Source: Euwallacea fornicatus
Taxonomy: Eukaryota > Arthropoda > Insecta > Coleoptera > Curculionidae
DNA length: 64,000 nt
Direction: 5' to 3'
Assembly (NCBI RefSeq): GCF_040115645.1
Contig: NC_089545.1
Location: 4,588,001 to 4,652,000 of the forward strand
The position numbers and the translations under genes are program-made. A model generated the notes under the pieces. The model was not told the origin of the DNA. It saw only the letters and a program-made list of their open reading frames with translations, and ran no database searches. Of the stretch, positions 1-13,100 are shown one piece after another. The stretch's first letter is position 1. Each line of letters begins with the position of its first letter.

Positions 1-821
1 TATTTATGCGGATGAATAATTTAATTTTTACATCTCTTTCTCTTTCAATTTCCCGTTCAGGGAGCTGAAACTTCGAAATAAATAACAACACTCGAAATAA
101 TATATCTATAACACTGCATCAGAAAGCACTCATTCCGAACGTGAAATTGAAATTGATAGGCTCACAGCATAATCAATCTTAATTTTTGACGCAATTTTGG
201 CAGTTTAGATGAACCTAAAATGACGATTTAATTAATTTTTTAATTTTAATAACCATAATATGAAGCTAAAGCTTAAAAGTGTAATTATCTAGCCGCAATC
301 GACCATTCTCAATTGATTTTTTTTTATATTCTTAGAAGAGCAGCGACCTAACTTTTACCAAATTAAAATGTTATCTAATTTCGATATTTTCAGGAAAATT
401 TGCGGCAAATATTTTTCCGAGAATTTTATATCGCTGGTTAAGCCCAGTTTCCACTGATGAAACATTGGTCGACTTTACACTATGATTTTATGCAAATATG
501 ATTTTTCTGCGAGACTCACATACATTTTTTTCAAATGTGCAAACCTAAAATGTAAACTATACAGCAAGAGCTGCACGGGAATATTTTGCCGACCCGTCAT
601 TTGCCCCAAGCGTTAAGTGACGGGCATTTCCAGCCAGCTAAACTTAACCGAACCTACCTGGAACAATGACGTAAAAAAACGCCAGAATTCGTCACTTCTA
701 CGGGCTTTACAGTAAAAAAGCCAATTTTAAGGAATTATTTATTTGGCATGAGTAATAGATAACAGACGATTTACAATAAATTTTATTTACGTAGTGGCGG
801 CTGCCGAAATATAATTCAGTC
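1..821. other. Intergenic; 3' flank of gustatory receptor
   Basis: I see no open frame with coding character on either strand. A TTTATT at about 782-787 reads AATAAA on the minus strand, roughly 35 bases past the receptor stop codon, and is a plausible polyadenylation signal for that gene. The rest is plain A+T-rich sequence. Confidence 0.5.
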
Positions 822-3800
822 CTAATGAATTTCTCGAAAGTTTTGAACAAACTGAATTATTACGAGTTCGTATATTAAAATTGAACTAGCGACCTAAAAA
901 TGAAATGGTTAGAGAGATTAACAGAAATCAAATTTGGCCTCTCCGGTTTTTGTTTACAACGAACATGATATATTAATTGAGAACACAATAGCAATAATAT
1001 GTCCCATAATGGTAACGAGTAAAACGTAATCTAGTTGATTAGACTCTAAATAAAAAGAGCACTATTGATCGATGATAATCATGTCCTTTATACAACAGGT
1101 ACTAGATACTGCACACATCCTGTTCACATACCTTTAATAGCAGGTTTCGAGAAATAGTGAAGAAATTGAGACCAGTCAAAACTATTTCTCTAGAAGCTAC
1201 ATGATACACAAATCTCTGCACCTGAAGGAAATAGTACATATTTTATGTATTTGGTAAGAAAATCAACATATTCTCGATTGTTCCTAGGCTAGCGAACATC
1301 CAAGACTGAGAAAGTGATTTTCGTTCGTAATGCTTATTCCATTTTTGCGGCAATTCAAAATGAACTTCAAATTTGTGTATTTTATTGATCTATACTGAAA
1401 CGTCCAGCCGTTTGGAAATATATTCCCTGCTTGTTAGTTGGCCTGATTGCGAAGTAAACCTTCGCGCACACAAGCAAACCTAAACCTACTTGGAAACGAT
1501 GAGCTTTGCAGCATCAAAACACAAGTCTATATATTCTATGAATCGGGCAAGGAGCTGAGTAATACTAAAACCAAAAAAAAAGTTCTAGATTAAATCAAAG
1601 GTAGTAAATGATCGGAAAGCAATTATCGCAGAATGACAGTAAATTTGGGTCATTACATCATTCTATGCATCAACAAACCAGAACAATCTGAAAATTCCAA
1701 TCCCGTAAAAGTTATTCATGTACGTCTTCTGCTTACCTCTTGATTATAGATCTCGGAAGGCACAGAAAGCAACGTTTGCAAAATATCTTCATTCTTATCC
1801 TGAAGAAATGCTCCGGACAAAGTTACGAGTACCACTCGCATTACCATAACGGCAATTCTGTATAACTGTAATTGATTTGAAATAGTATGACTGTTATCCT
1901 CTGCGAACAATGAAAAAACGTCCATTAAAAGAGTCTGTATATTCCTGACATAGGAAAATATTATTATCCATGCTAAGTGGTTATCTACGGCTCTGCAAAG
2001 TTTCGCAAGTTTAACATAGTCCTCTCTGGTGGAACGCCAAAGATGAATGGTGCTTATCTGGAATGTGGGCCCCTATTATATCAGAGGGTCTCTATTTAGT
2101 TTGCCTAATTTTCTTTGATCGATAATGTCACCAAGATAAGACGTGATCATTAAAACAAACATCATGTAAGCGATGAAATATAATATTAAAGGCTTGTGTT
2201 GGATAAATTCAGTTATAATATGAATGTGTGTAAATACTAAACGGCTTAATCAACACCTCTCATTTATAGTTCACCACCTGATATGAAGTTTTCTTTAATG
2301 ATCACCAGTTATTTCATCCATATTGTGTCACATGCAATCCTGAAGACATCAAAGGTAGAAGAATTTGATGGAAGCAATTTAAACGTTCACAAACGGTCCA
2401 TAAACTCACTTGCAAGCGAATTAAACATTTTAATCTGTAGCGCATTTGCTCTAATCGTTGCGCAAAGCAAGTACTGATAACAATGATGAACATATCACGA
2501 AATATCCATATAAATAATCTTTGCAATAATGTGACCTTTAATGAAAATTAGCGATTAAAATAAGAATTCGATTTGTGGATTCAATGAGCTCACAAAGCGC
2601 ATTATGAGAACAGCAACACCCATTTTTGATAACTGTTTATGTTGGAGACCATTTATAGCTATGTTGAGCACGACTTGGAGATACTCTACTAAAATACGAA
2701 TTTTCACAATATACATCATAACCCATAAGAACTATACCTGTCAAATGCGCAAGAAAAAACACAATTATATATTTAACACTTCTTTTTACATTCACATAAG
2801 GCTTTTCATAGCTTTGCATAGATATATCTATTTGTTCCCATCGGTGAACTATATGTTTCCACGAGTACGACAAATGAACAAAAATTAAAGTTTGCATGAG
2901 GGGTTCGATTGCCATTGCGAGTCCTCCTATAAATAAAAATCAGTAAAATATATCAACACATATCCAGCGTATCCAAAGAGTATGGAAATGTCCAATTATT
3001 TCAGGTAATTATAGAACTAGCAGAATCAGATATGATATGCGGGATTTAAGAATATCGTGCATCAAACGGTCACCTTGGCTATGTTCGTCAGACGTGCTAT
3101 TTTCGAAAAAATGTTATGAGTTGAATGTTTTATTCTCAAATGAAACAACTTTAAATCTTAATTATTGGATTCTTGATATTATTGGGTTTATACTGATGCG
3201 AAGATGGCAAAATCAATTAGTTTAAATAAATAGCATTCATTCAAAACTGTGTAAACGCAAAAGTGGTATAGTTACTGACGGAACTATCTGACGTTCATTG
3301 TGAACAATTTTCATTCAAGAAATTTAATTTAAAATATCTAACATGAATAAAAACAAAATAAATAAGGGCCAGTTCTACCTGAGGTGTTTTAGACAGTGAT
3401 GATATATGTAAGTATTCGATATAATATTTGTCAAAACTTAGCAAGTGTATTACTACGAATTTATTAGAAACGAACCCTATAATTCCCAAAGTTAGGTAGT
3501 TGGGCATTTTTATGCTTTTCAAGAACCTTGGATGTTTATCAAGCAAAATTTTTACTTACGAATTTTTATGGTAACATTTTCGATATCGCTCATGTACAGT
3601 GAGCAATATAAAATGAGATATATGACATGAAGTGCTCCAGAAAAAATAGCATATATCACCTTCCAAGGAGAAATTTGGAATTCTGAAAAATCCAGAACCG
3701 ACTCTTTCGACCACTTTATGGGAAATATCCAAAACAACTTCAGAATGTTTACGGGGATTGCCATATTGTTCTGAAATGTTATTATGGAATTTGTGATGGG

Positions 3801-3845
3801 ATTTATTTCAGATGGTTTTGTTCTCGTGATTAAGTTTCGCAACAT
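822..3845 (-). CDS. Sugar-type gustatory receptor (Gr5a/Gr64-like)
   Basis: Seven exons join in phase to give 392 residues: 3845-3560, 2926-2738, 2688-2594, 2535-2410, 2057-1737, 1221-1132 and 893-822. Every intron is GT-AG. Sequence hallmarks of the insect sugar receptor branch are present. They are the WEQID block after TM2 (exon 2), the RDMFIIVIS block (exon 4), the LWRSTREDYVKLAKLC segment followed by VD (exon 5), VPSEIYNQE at the end of exon 5, LTGLNFFTISR (exon 6), and a final TM ending YELVIIQF (exon 7). Known family role: seven-TM, inverted-topology ligand-gated cation channels in the dendrites of taste neurons, often co-expressed with other family members. An in-frame TAA two codons before the ATG supports the start, unless an upstream coding exon exists. 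It is somewhat shorter than many relatives. The exon 3 donor (GTGAGC) is the least certain junction. The ligand cannot be read from sequence. Confidence 0.87.
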
Positions 3846-4554
3846 TATTTAGTTTTTGTATCTAAAAGTTTTTGTTCACATCAAGGCACGTTAGGGAGTA
3901 ACGAATAAAGAAGGAAGTATTTTTGCCTTAAACCATCTTTCGAATACTAGTTCTGTCAATCAATAATATTAAAGAAAAGAACAAATTGTTTGTCTTTACA
4001 TTATATGAACTGTTTGTGGTCTTTAATTTCCATAATGTCTGTTTTAACACTATGATAAGTGTACTAATAGTCCACTGTTTTCACAAGTTGCGCTGAATTT
4101 TTTGTCAAAATAAAAAACAAACAAGTATTATAATACAAATAATATATATAAGAAAGGCCATAATAATAAAAAAGCTGGAAATGTGTTCAAGTCTCTATAC
4201 AGTATCTTTTTATCTATCAGATGTATCTTTCACATACTATTATTCGTATATTTTTGGATTATTAAAGAGGATTTGCTTCGAATCGCACGAAGTTAACCGA
4301 TATAGTTGTTGACCTATTCAACAGTAGTTGTTTTCAAGGGCCCGAAACGAGGCGTAGGGCGAAACCACCATTTTTAATGCAATCGTCAGGTTTTTTGTCA
4401 CCAAAGTATCAAGAAATGTTCTCCATATAATTTAAATTTTGTTAGGTTTTATATTTATAACATATACAAACATATATAAAAACTTAACAGAATAATTTTT
4501 TTCAATTAAAAATTTTCTTAATTCACAGTTCATGTGAGTCAGAACTTAAATTCA
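3846..4554. other. Intergenic
   Basis: A+T-rich sequence between the receptor start and the unrecognised minus-strand exons. I see no coding frame and no repeat that I can name. Confidence 0.45.
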
Positions 4555-5118
4555 TTACCCGACGCCAGAGACAACGAATTCCCTCAAAATAGTCATTCCT
4601 ACGCAGGCAACGGAACCGAGCATGTTGCCAATGACGTAAGGATACCATAGGAACATATGAAACTGAGGAAGAAGATTTGGTTCAATGATATTGGCAAATA
4701 AAATTTTTTAACTAATCAACATGGACAACATCTCAATTCTCACTCTCATATACTCAGTATCCAGACGAAACCTGGGCATAGGAAATTAACATGGGTGATA
4801 AAAGATATACGTTATGTCTTTGTGTTATCATAGATTAATAACAAACTTATTTATTTATTGTGGGGACATCAATGTATATCACATGACAATTATTCTTAGA
4901 TTTTCCATTAATTCTTCGCTGAATTAACTGCTAAATAAGTTAAAAATTCTTTAGAAATTGATTTAAAATAAAAATTCACCTGAATGGGAGTTTTTACGCT
5001 TATGTTCTTTTTGTTGACGGCTTCATATTTATTAAATTTCGACCTTGACTCTGACCAATCGTGGCCTCGAACGGTTACACGGAATCGAAATTTGGAAGCA
5101 TTTTGAACTGAAACGGCT
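4555..5118 (-). CDS. Unrecognised single-TM protein, C-terminal two exons
   Basis: Two minus-strand segments look like genuine exons: 5118-4980 (acceptor TTAATTAG, donor CAG|GTGAAT) and 4662-4555 (acceptor TTCTTCCTCAG, stop TAA at 4557-4555). They join in phase 0 and encode about 81 C-terminal residues. The first part is polar and beta-like (KFRFRVTVRGHDW). It is followed by one hydrophobic segment beginning FLWYPYVIGNML and a short tail, as in a type I membrane protein. I do not recognise the family. The 5' part is missing: only about 370 bp separates it from the queuine transferase start on the other strand, so the upstream exon must be short, lie in that gap, or this is a gene remnant. It is head to head with the downstream gene. 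Codon use is normal for the window and there is no internal stop. Confidence 0.4.
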
Positions 5119-5486
5119 CTAATTAAAAAGTTGAAAAAAATGTGTAATGCTCATAGGTTTTGAGTACTACGACATTCATGTAAGAGTTTTCCAATTGAAT
5201 AATCCGTGCAGGCGCAAAAAAATAAAAAACGATTTCCATGTTAATCTCCTTTATCTAGGATTCATCTGGACGCCCAGTATATAAATTCGGACCCGTCCTA
5301 ACGAGAAGCAGTGCCGCTGCTTCATGGCTCGTATAGGATGTCCGTCTGTCAATATGACAGTTGTCAAAATCGAAAAAAGTTCCATAACCTCTATTCAAAG
5401 TCTGAGATTTTAAATTTGAAAATTTATTTTTTTATATTCAATAATTTTCTTTAACATTAACTCAAAATATTTTTCTAATTTGAAGA
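5119..5486. promoter_or_regulatory. Divergent intergenic / likely shared promoter region
   Basis: About 370 bp lies between the unrecognised minus-strand exons and the queuine transferase ATG. It must hold the promoter of the plus-strand gene and possibly the missing 5' end of the minus-strand one. The stretch at 5270-5345 is richer in G+C than its surroundings. No clear TATA box. The call is from position only. Confidence 0.3.
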
Positions 5487-8094
5487 ATGGCATCTATGAA
5501 AAGTGCTTTAATTTTCGAAATTTTAGGAGAATGTAAAACTACCAAGGCGCGTGTTGGAAGAATGACTTTGCCGCATGGGCCAGTAGATACGCCGGTATTT
5601 ATGCCCGTAGGAACGCAAGTAAGTGTTAATCTTACCACATGTTTGAAGAGTTACCAGAACTTTTAGCTTATTCGAAATGTAGGGTACTTTGAAAGGGATG
5701 TTACCAGAACAACTGAAAGCATTGGGATTGCAAATTATGCTTTCAAACACATATCATTTGGGAAGAAGACCTGTAAGTTCAATATTTCGTCAACCACTAA
5801 GCTTGAGAATTTTGACTGATCCTTTAAGAGTGACTATAAGATACACATTTTCCAGAACATTTTCATATTAAAATCCAGTTTATAGATTCACATGAAACTA
5901 ATGTAACATTAGACAAGAAGTTGAACACTACAACTTTCTTTGACACCACTTATGTTATTTGATAATTAATGATAATTATCCATTTTTCCTAATTTTAGGA
6001 ATTTTTGAAAACATCAGGAAAGAATATCTCCTTAAATTTAAGCCACATGTTTAAAACACACCTTGTAAAACTATATTTTACTTTTTAAGGGAATAGAAGT
6101 TTTACGTAAAGCTGGAGGTCTTCATAAATTCATGAACTGGGATCAAAATCTGCTTACAGACTCTGGAGGATTTCAAATGGTATCCCTGTTGAAACTGGCA
6201 GAAATCACTGAAGAAGGAGTGAAGTTTCAATCTCTGAATGAACACAAAGATGAAGTGATGTTGACTCCAGAACATTCAATAGAAATACAAAATGCCATAG
6301 GGGCGGATATTATCATGCAACTAGATGATGTAGTAAAAACTACTGTGCCTGATAAAGCTCGAATAGAAGAATCTGTTCATAGGTAAATCAAATTCAACAG
6401 AGAACTAAACAATTTTATGGTGAAGTACATAATATTATCTATAATATTTTGAAGAAGTAAATAAATATAGTACCTACGTACTTCAAATATGTGCAAAATG
6501 CTATTTCCCCAGATGATGCTATTTCCACAAGCATTGGGTACAATAATTTGCATTGCACCAGTCTTTCCTTGTTATGAAAACCATATATGTCGATTTATAG
6601 TTTCTTACAGGGGACATAATATCAGTGGCCATCTCCAGTTGGATGTGGTCATCAAATTTGGCTCTCAGTGGATTTGTATCAAACACGCCCTCCTTCGGAT
6701 TTGCGTTTTGAAGTGTGTGAAAAGACCACCTGGCTCCACAATCGGGAGTAAATATTTCAAAAGGGGCCAATCGCCTTAAAGAAAAAATTCTCCACATCTT
6801 TTTCTCTCATAGCACAAGAAATAAACCAGATATTGAGTAAAATTTAATTTTAAAGTTGACTTAAAATCATACTGTTTTCACTAGAAATGTGAATTTACTT
6901 CAAGAAAAGCAATTGATTGGTTTGTAACCAAAATTTGAATACCAGTTCCTCATTTTATGTATAATAAAATATAATCAATATCCCTTATTTTAGGACTACA
7001 AGATGGTTAGACAGGTGTTTACATGCTCATGAAAATCCCACCATTCAAAATATATTTCCAATAGTTCAGGGTACACTGTATGAAGACTTGAGGAGGATAA
7101 GCGTAGCCGATCACATAAAACGAGATGTAAATGGATTTGCCATTGGTGGCTTAAGGTAAATTTATAATATTGTAATATATTATTTAATTTTCTTTAGTTG
7201 TCTTTCAGTATTTGTATATTCATTAAATTCTCTTTTAGCGGGGGTGAAAGCAAAGATGACTTTTGGAAAATAGTACATTTATGCACCAACTTACTACCTA
7301 AGAACAAACCTATATATTTAATGGGAGTTGGTTTTGCTATAGATCTTGTGGTATGTTCTGCATTAGGTGTCGATATGTTTGACTGTGTTTTCCCAACTAG
7401 GACCGCAGTAAGCTGGCCAGAAATCCTTTATTGTGATATTCAAATAATAATAATGCAATATTTTCAGAGGTTTGGATGTGCTTTATTAACGACTGGACAG
7501 ATCAACTTGAAAAAGAGCAATTACGCAAGAGATTTGAATCCGATAGATAAAGATTGTCCATGCAACACTTGCAAAAATTATACAAGGGCCTACTTACATG
7601 GCATTGTAAACGATCTTCCCGTTGCGTGTCATTTGGTTACTGAACATAATTTGACGTTTCAGTTGCGGTATGGACACTCTCGTCTAGTATTCAAATAAAA
7701 ATGGAAATCGCAAAATTTTTTATCTGGTCCTTAAATGAAAAACAATTTTACAATATTCAGAAAAAATAGTTTGGCCGGCATTTTTTTTATTTCCTTAGAC
7801 TTTGGAAATATTCCCAATTTTTTTTCTTAGTCGTAGGTACCAATCAGTACCTGCGACTACCATTAATCTTATGGAATCTTAAATAATATTCATTATTAAT
7901 TGCCCTTAGACACCTACTAATTGATATTAACTACTTTTATCATTTGCAGATTAATGCAGTCAATGAGAGAACACATCCTCAAGGGAACATTTGTTGAATT
8001 TGTGCAGAATTTTATGTTAGGCATGCACCCAGATAAAAATTACCCATCGTGGGTAAAAGATTCCATGGCTGCCGTTAATATCACGTTGTTATAA
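5487..8094 (+). CDS. Qtrt1: Queuine tRNA-ribosyltransferase catalytic subunit
   Basis: Seven exons give 396 residues, close to the human protein (about 403): 5487-5618, 5683-5772, 6090-6382, 6994-7155, 7239-7407, 7468-7667 and 7950-8094. All junctions are GT-AG and in phase. The enzyme swaps guanine-34 for queuine in the anticodon of GUN tRNAs (Asp, Asn, His, Tyr). In animals it works as a heterodimer with QTRT2, partly at mitochondria. Visible family blocks are TPVFMPVGTQ near residue 35, NTYHLGRRP, the catalytic-pocket block LLTDSGGFQMVS, IIMQLDDVV, IVQGTL, FAIGGLSGGES, YLMGVGFAIDLV, and MFDCVFPTRTA with the nucleophilic Asp. The zinc site is CPCNTC plus the His of TEHN. All key residues are kept, so the enzyme should be active. 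Introns are 64-611 bp. It is tail to tail with the CCDC25 gene. Animals take queuine from food or microbes, so this is a salvage enzyme. Confidence 0.96.
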
Positions 8095-8562
8095 ACATCC
8101 TTTTTCATTCGGCAAATTTTACTTGTAACAGTATTGAAAACCAAAAATGTAATTTTTATCACTGATACCTACTTCGTTCCACTAGTCACTTATTTGTTAC
8201 TTTTTTATACTTACGACGGGTTTGGTACTAATTATTTCTTGATGTTTGCTTTTGAAAATATACAACAATTTTTAGTTTCATACTTGATGTTTAATTGATT
8301 TATTATTGTAGATAAGTGTCCCACTGCAAGAATTCAGGAAAATTAAATGATTAGTAATTAAAAAATGTTATATCACATTTGTATTATACAAATGAAAACT
8401 AAAAGTGATTTGAGTAAATATCGGATTTTTTACCGACTTCGTATCTCACAGATCTTAAGATCCCAATAGTAAGCAGCAAATGAATAACTTTGTACAATAA
8501 AATACTAGGCAAAAAAAAAAACAATTATAACAAAAAATCGTTCTAATAATTCTGAATGCATT
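8095..8562. other. Convergent 3' intergenic space
   Basis: This 468 bp gap lies between two stop codons. AATAAA near 8499 could end the plus-strand queuine transferase transcript, and TTTATT near 8298 (AATAAA on the minus strand) could end the CCDC25 transcript. If so, the two 3' UTRs would overlap. Confidence 0.45.
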
Positions 8563-10152
8563 TTACATAAAATCATCTGAATCATTCCCATCATCATATT
8601 TCATCATATTGTCTGTGCTCATTAAAGAATTGTAGCTTTTCAATTCTGCGTCTTCTTTCCGTTTTTTCTCTTCCTCCTCTTCCTTCTTTTTCTGTTCCCT
8701 TAATAGTTTCTTCTTGTCTTCCCGTTCTAATCTGTCCCGTTTTTCTCTTTCAGCTCGAAAATCTAATCAAATAATATGTAATAACTGCAATGAAACACTA
8801 CCCCAAAATATGCACAATTAAATTTTAGTTTTAATTCAATGTATTCTTAAATTAAATATTTTTACATGTGTTATGCACACAATTAAAAGCCAGTTGACTA
8901 AAATTTAAACAGAACGAAACAATCTTTTAAATGATACTTACAACTTCTGGCCATCATTACTCCAATTTGAGGGCACTTTACAGTAATAATAATAAATTTT
9001 GGATCTTTTCATGTATTTTTTCCATTTGATTGTGCCACGTCTCATTCAGGTGGTTTTTACATTCTTAAAAATAATATGTCTTACCTGGATGTTCTTCCCT
9101 CTTTGTTTTATTTAGTCGATTAACAATTTCATTTATCCTTTTGGCCACTCTGATCTTTCGAACTTCACTTTCTTTATGAAATCCCACTTGTCCCACATCC
9201 ATCCCCTGTGTCTTTTTTAAGTTTGCCCACATTGTGTACACTACACTTATATCATTCATTTTGTTGCCCATAATACTGTTGGCTTTCACTAGCTGTGCTG
9301 CATCTTCTATAACTGCAGATGGAATATCATCTATTGTCTGGCCCTGTAAGTGGATGTGTGTGTTGTATAATCATATTTACAATATATGTATTGATAGAAT
9401 GGTGCCCAAAAAACAAAAAGTTTTTGATGTAGGCCTTAAGAGGATCTAGTGATAAGTGTTTCATGACATGTATAAAGGATAGCATTTTTTTGAGTTTAAA
9501 CATTGAGAACTTATGAAAATTGTACACAATTGAATTAACCAAATTTTTCTATTTTCTCGTTTAGTTTGTTCAGGAATACCTTTAAAAGAAAAATAAACAA
9601 TCCACCCTAAAAATTTTACAAACTTCATTGAGCTCCTAAATGTGATTGCCATAATTTAGTCAATTTTGTAACTTTTCACATGACTGATATTACCATGCTC
9701 AAACTCAAAAAAAGAACATTATGTACATAAGTACTAAAAAGAATAAAAATCAATGACATCCAGAGTTTAAAACGACAGAGCTCATGTAAATTAATTTCTA
9801 AGTATCGTTCTGTAAATAAAGTGCTGGATAAAATCTAATAGACATAAGCCCTGGGGAACATACCTTGCTCATCCAATTTAGGTATATCCAAGGATATTTA
9901 AATTACCAAAGAGACCATGTACCATCTACTAACCTGTTGCAACCTTAAATAAACATGAGCAGATGAAACTTGATCAACATGGAACCACACGTCCTCAGGC
10001 CAGCCCCATTTAATTAAGTCTTCATCTGAAAACATTGTTGTTAAAATTGTAGAATTTAAAATGAGATACATTTGCTTACTTTCGTTCTTGTCTATTCCCA
10101 TGAAAATAAGCGCCGGAGGGCAAACAACTTTACTTTCAAAATAGAATACCAT
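8563..10152 (-). CDS. Ccdc25: Coiled-coil domain-containing protein 25 (NFACT-R family)
   Basis: Four exons give 207 residues, one short of human CCDC25 (208): 10152-10080, 10025-9934, 9343-9085 and 8762-8563. Splice phases agree. The start MVFYFESK matches the family N-terminus. The NFACT-R (formerly DUF814) domain covers roughly residues 1-115 and shows WGWPEDVWFHVD, SSAHVYLRL, LVKANSIMGNKMND and MDVGQVGFHKE. It is followed by a highly charged Lys/Glu coiled coil (about 120-185) and the acidic end DGNDSDDFM, which is nearly identical to the vertebrate tail. Known biology: the NFACT-R fold is shared with ribosome quality-control factors, and mammalian CCDC25 has been reported as a membrane sensor of extracellular-trap DNA. 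The insect function is not established. The intron between exons 2 and 3 is 590 bp and the next is 322 bp. Nothing is broken. Confidence 0.95.
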
Positions 10153-13100
10153 TTTTCCGAAGACCTCTAATAAAATAAGGGAAAAATAAGTTTCTGTTTT
10201 AAAAGTGAAATATTGCATTCAAAAAATCTGTGACGGCAAAACTTGAATAACCTAAATAATAGAAATGTTCGAAACGATGCTTTGACGTATCGATACATTT
10301 AGGTTCACTCGATTTATTTTGTCGATACGATACACTCTATTGCCCATATCGACACAGTGTTATCGATGCCAGATACTAAACATTACATTCATCCTAAGAC
10401 TCTTTTTTGAAATTGAACACTCAGATGATTTCGAACAGTGATCCATGTTTATGTTATCTCCTTGTTCCAGTCATTGGATGATTACTTATAAATAGCTCCT
10501 AACAATTTGGGGTACCAAACGCATTCGTTTCACGTATAAATCGAAACCTCAAGAATTGAATTTATTATGAAATTACTGTGTTTTTTCTCTATCGTCCACA
10601 TTTTATCTTAGGAGTACCTAGAGTACTCCTATTCTGTGTTCTTGTTCCGACAGATGAACTAAGCTAAGAAAACAGGATTCACATTTTACTATTATTTTTA
10701 TTGGGTAGAAGTAAGATAGATGCTTATCAGTAACACCCAGGAATCCACTATTAATCCAACTAACTGTATATAAAATTTGGTTTTACAGTTCGATTTTATT
10801 TTTCACTTTATCTTCTTTTTTTTTAGTTTGTATAATTTCTATTTAGAAAAATTTCACGGTATTTGCGGTAATAGTAGTTGCAACATATCTATGCTCTCAA
10901 GATCTTGAAAAAATTCGTCCTCTGTGAAAAAATATATTTAATTCCAGACCCATAAAACAATGGCCAGATTACCTATTTCGGTGACCAGAGTGAACGCAAT
11001 GTTCGGAAAACAAATGCATTCCGATTTGATATTCCTCACGATCGGTTCGAATTTTTTTATGTGTAACTAGTACTTCGAGCCTTAACGAGATTTAATCCAC
11101 TGGCGCCATCTTCCTTTTATTGTCCGAGGTCCGTAATGTACAGCACATTGGGGGTATAGTTAGCACAACCGCAAAATTATAATCATACATCTTATATATA
11201 TTATTCAGTAAATTTAGTTGATTTTTACGAACTCTTTCGTTTTGTTTAGACATATTTCCCTTCCACAATTCCAGCTGGAAGATTCATGGAATATTCAATA
11301 TTTCAAACGGAAATTCTTATTGAACAGCTTCTGTTAAGCCTTTCTAATTCTGTAAGTTTACTTTGTTTGTCTACATTATTGTTTTTTTATGAAATAATTT
11401 AACTGATTTTATAGAAAAATATAAAAACAATAATTGGAAACCATGCGGGAAACGCATACCTAACATATACGCGTTTGTTTAGAAAATAATCGTGTACTTA
11501 CTATACAGCCCGATTCAAGGTTTTATTCAGAAGATCAAAGACTTTAAAAAATATAAGAAAATATCGAGTCCATTTTTCATAAATGATGCCGACGATTATT
11601 TCAAAAATTTCAAATGGAATATTTACAATTTTATGGCACCTTTTTCTAGAAAATAAAACTTGTCTGTGAAGGAGGGAACTTTATTTACAGAAATATCTGA
11701 AAATTAATTTGGGAAAAGACGAAGACTATATCAGCAACTAGTCGATTATTTCTAGAATCAACCACAATTTCCTAAATTTTCATAAAACTCGACCGACCTC
11801 GTGTCTTTTAAAGATTTCGCTATCTGAATGATGAGTGGTGAATTTAAGCAGCTCTGTATTCATGTAAAAGAGTTCTTAAGCTACTGGAATAGTCGAAGTT
11901 CAGATTAATTCAGGTTAGTCAAAGTTCAATGAAGAAGCGAAGAGAGTCAGTTTCCAAAAATTTTTCGTATATCAGAACAATTCAAGGTAGTACGTTTTTA
12001 CATAATTGGTTAAACTTCTAATAGATAGAGTCCCAGTACATTCACTCAGATCCAAAGCCCTTTCACGATTAGAAATTAAATCTCGACAATAAAATAAAAA
12101 TGTTTAACATACCTAACACCAATAATTGAATGAGTAAAGAGGTATGCGAAACCGAAACACGAAAACCAAAGAATCCGTTTAATGGTGGTCAAGGCAAAGG
12201 CCGGGTAAGAGGTTTCGTTTTCATTAAGTCTGTGACAAAGGCGCGAAAAAGAAATTTTCATCTAATTTTAATCATTGTTTGCCAGACATCTCGCTTTCTA
12301 TTCCCAATAAGTAGGTACGGCTTATTGGTAATACGCATAATGTCGTACCGGTGTATCCGCAGTAAGGTACACATGCTTCTTATTTGCGATAGATCCTGTG
12401 TGGGTGTGGATTTTATTTATTTACCGTCAATTGAGATGAAATTTGTTAAATTTTCTTCGAAGCGAACTTTGTGATTCTTATTAGCAACACAGAAGATCTC
12501 GTGTTGTTTCAATTCACCAAGAGCTGTCAACGCTCACTTCTTTTTTTTTAGAATAAAATTTGAGTTTCATAATGAAATCACTAGTTGTTCATAGAAGAGC
12601 TGTGGCCCATTCGTTGAATGTAGAGGAGACGGTGACTCATAATAAATAACGCAAACCCGTGTACTCTACACGAGACTATCCGAGATCAATACCGATTTGC
12701 TCAGGGATCCACTTGGATGATTGTCAATGTCAAACAGATATCTAAGTAAATGAAAGATACCAATGAGAATGGCAAATAATAAAAAACAGAAAAATTGAAA
12801 CAAATAACGATTTGTTAATACTAATAAGAATAAAACTGCAAGTGGGAATTAGCTGTGCGCACGTGACCGGGTTATCTAATCTTCTAAGTTCTCAGGCGTA
12901 AATTGCGACATTGGCAATGCTGCAGGATATTTGACATTTATGTGATGAACTCTGATGAACGTTTCTTAATTAGTGTTTCCCTATTTAGACTGCTCTGTGT
13001 AATTACTCTAGGTCAATAAACTCTCACTTTACACAAATAGTAATTACAAATAATTTACCTTTAGCTAAAACGAAGGTCGTTGGTAGTGTCGTAGGACAAC

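Noticed and set aside
3295..3546. Open frame in the first intron of the gustatory receptor
   Set aside because: Exon 1 and the next exon join in phase without it and the product then matches the family; the frame has no receptor-like content of its own.
12130..12474. 114-codon plus-strand open frame
   Set aside because: No domain, no splice-site logic, and a second frame overlaps it on the other strand.
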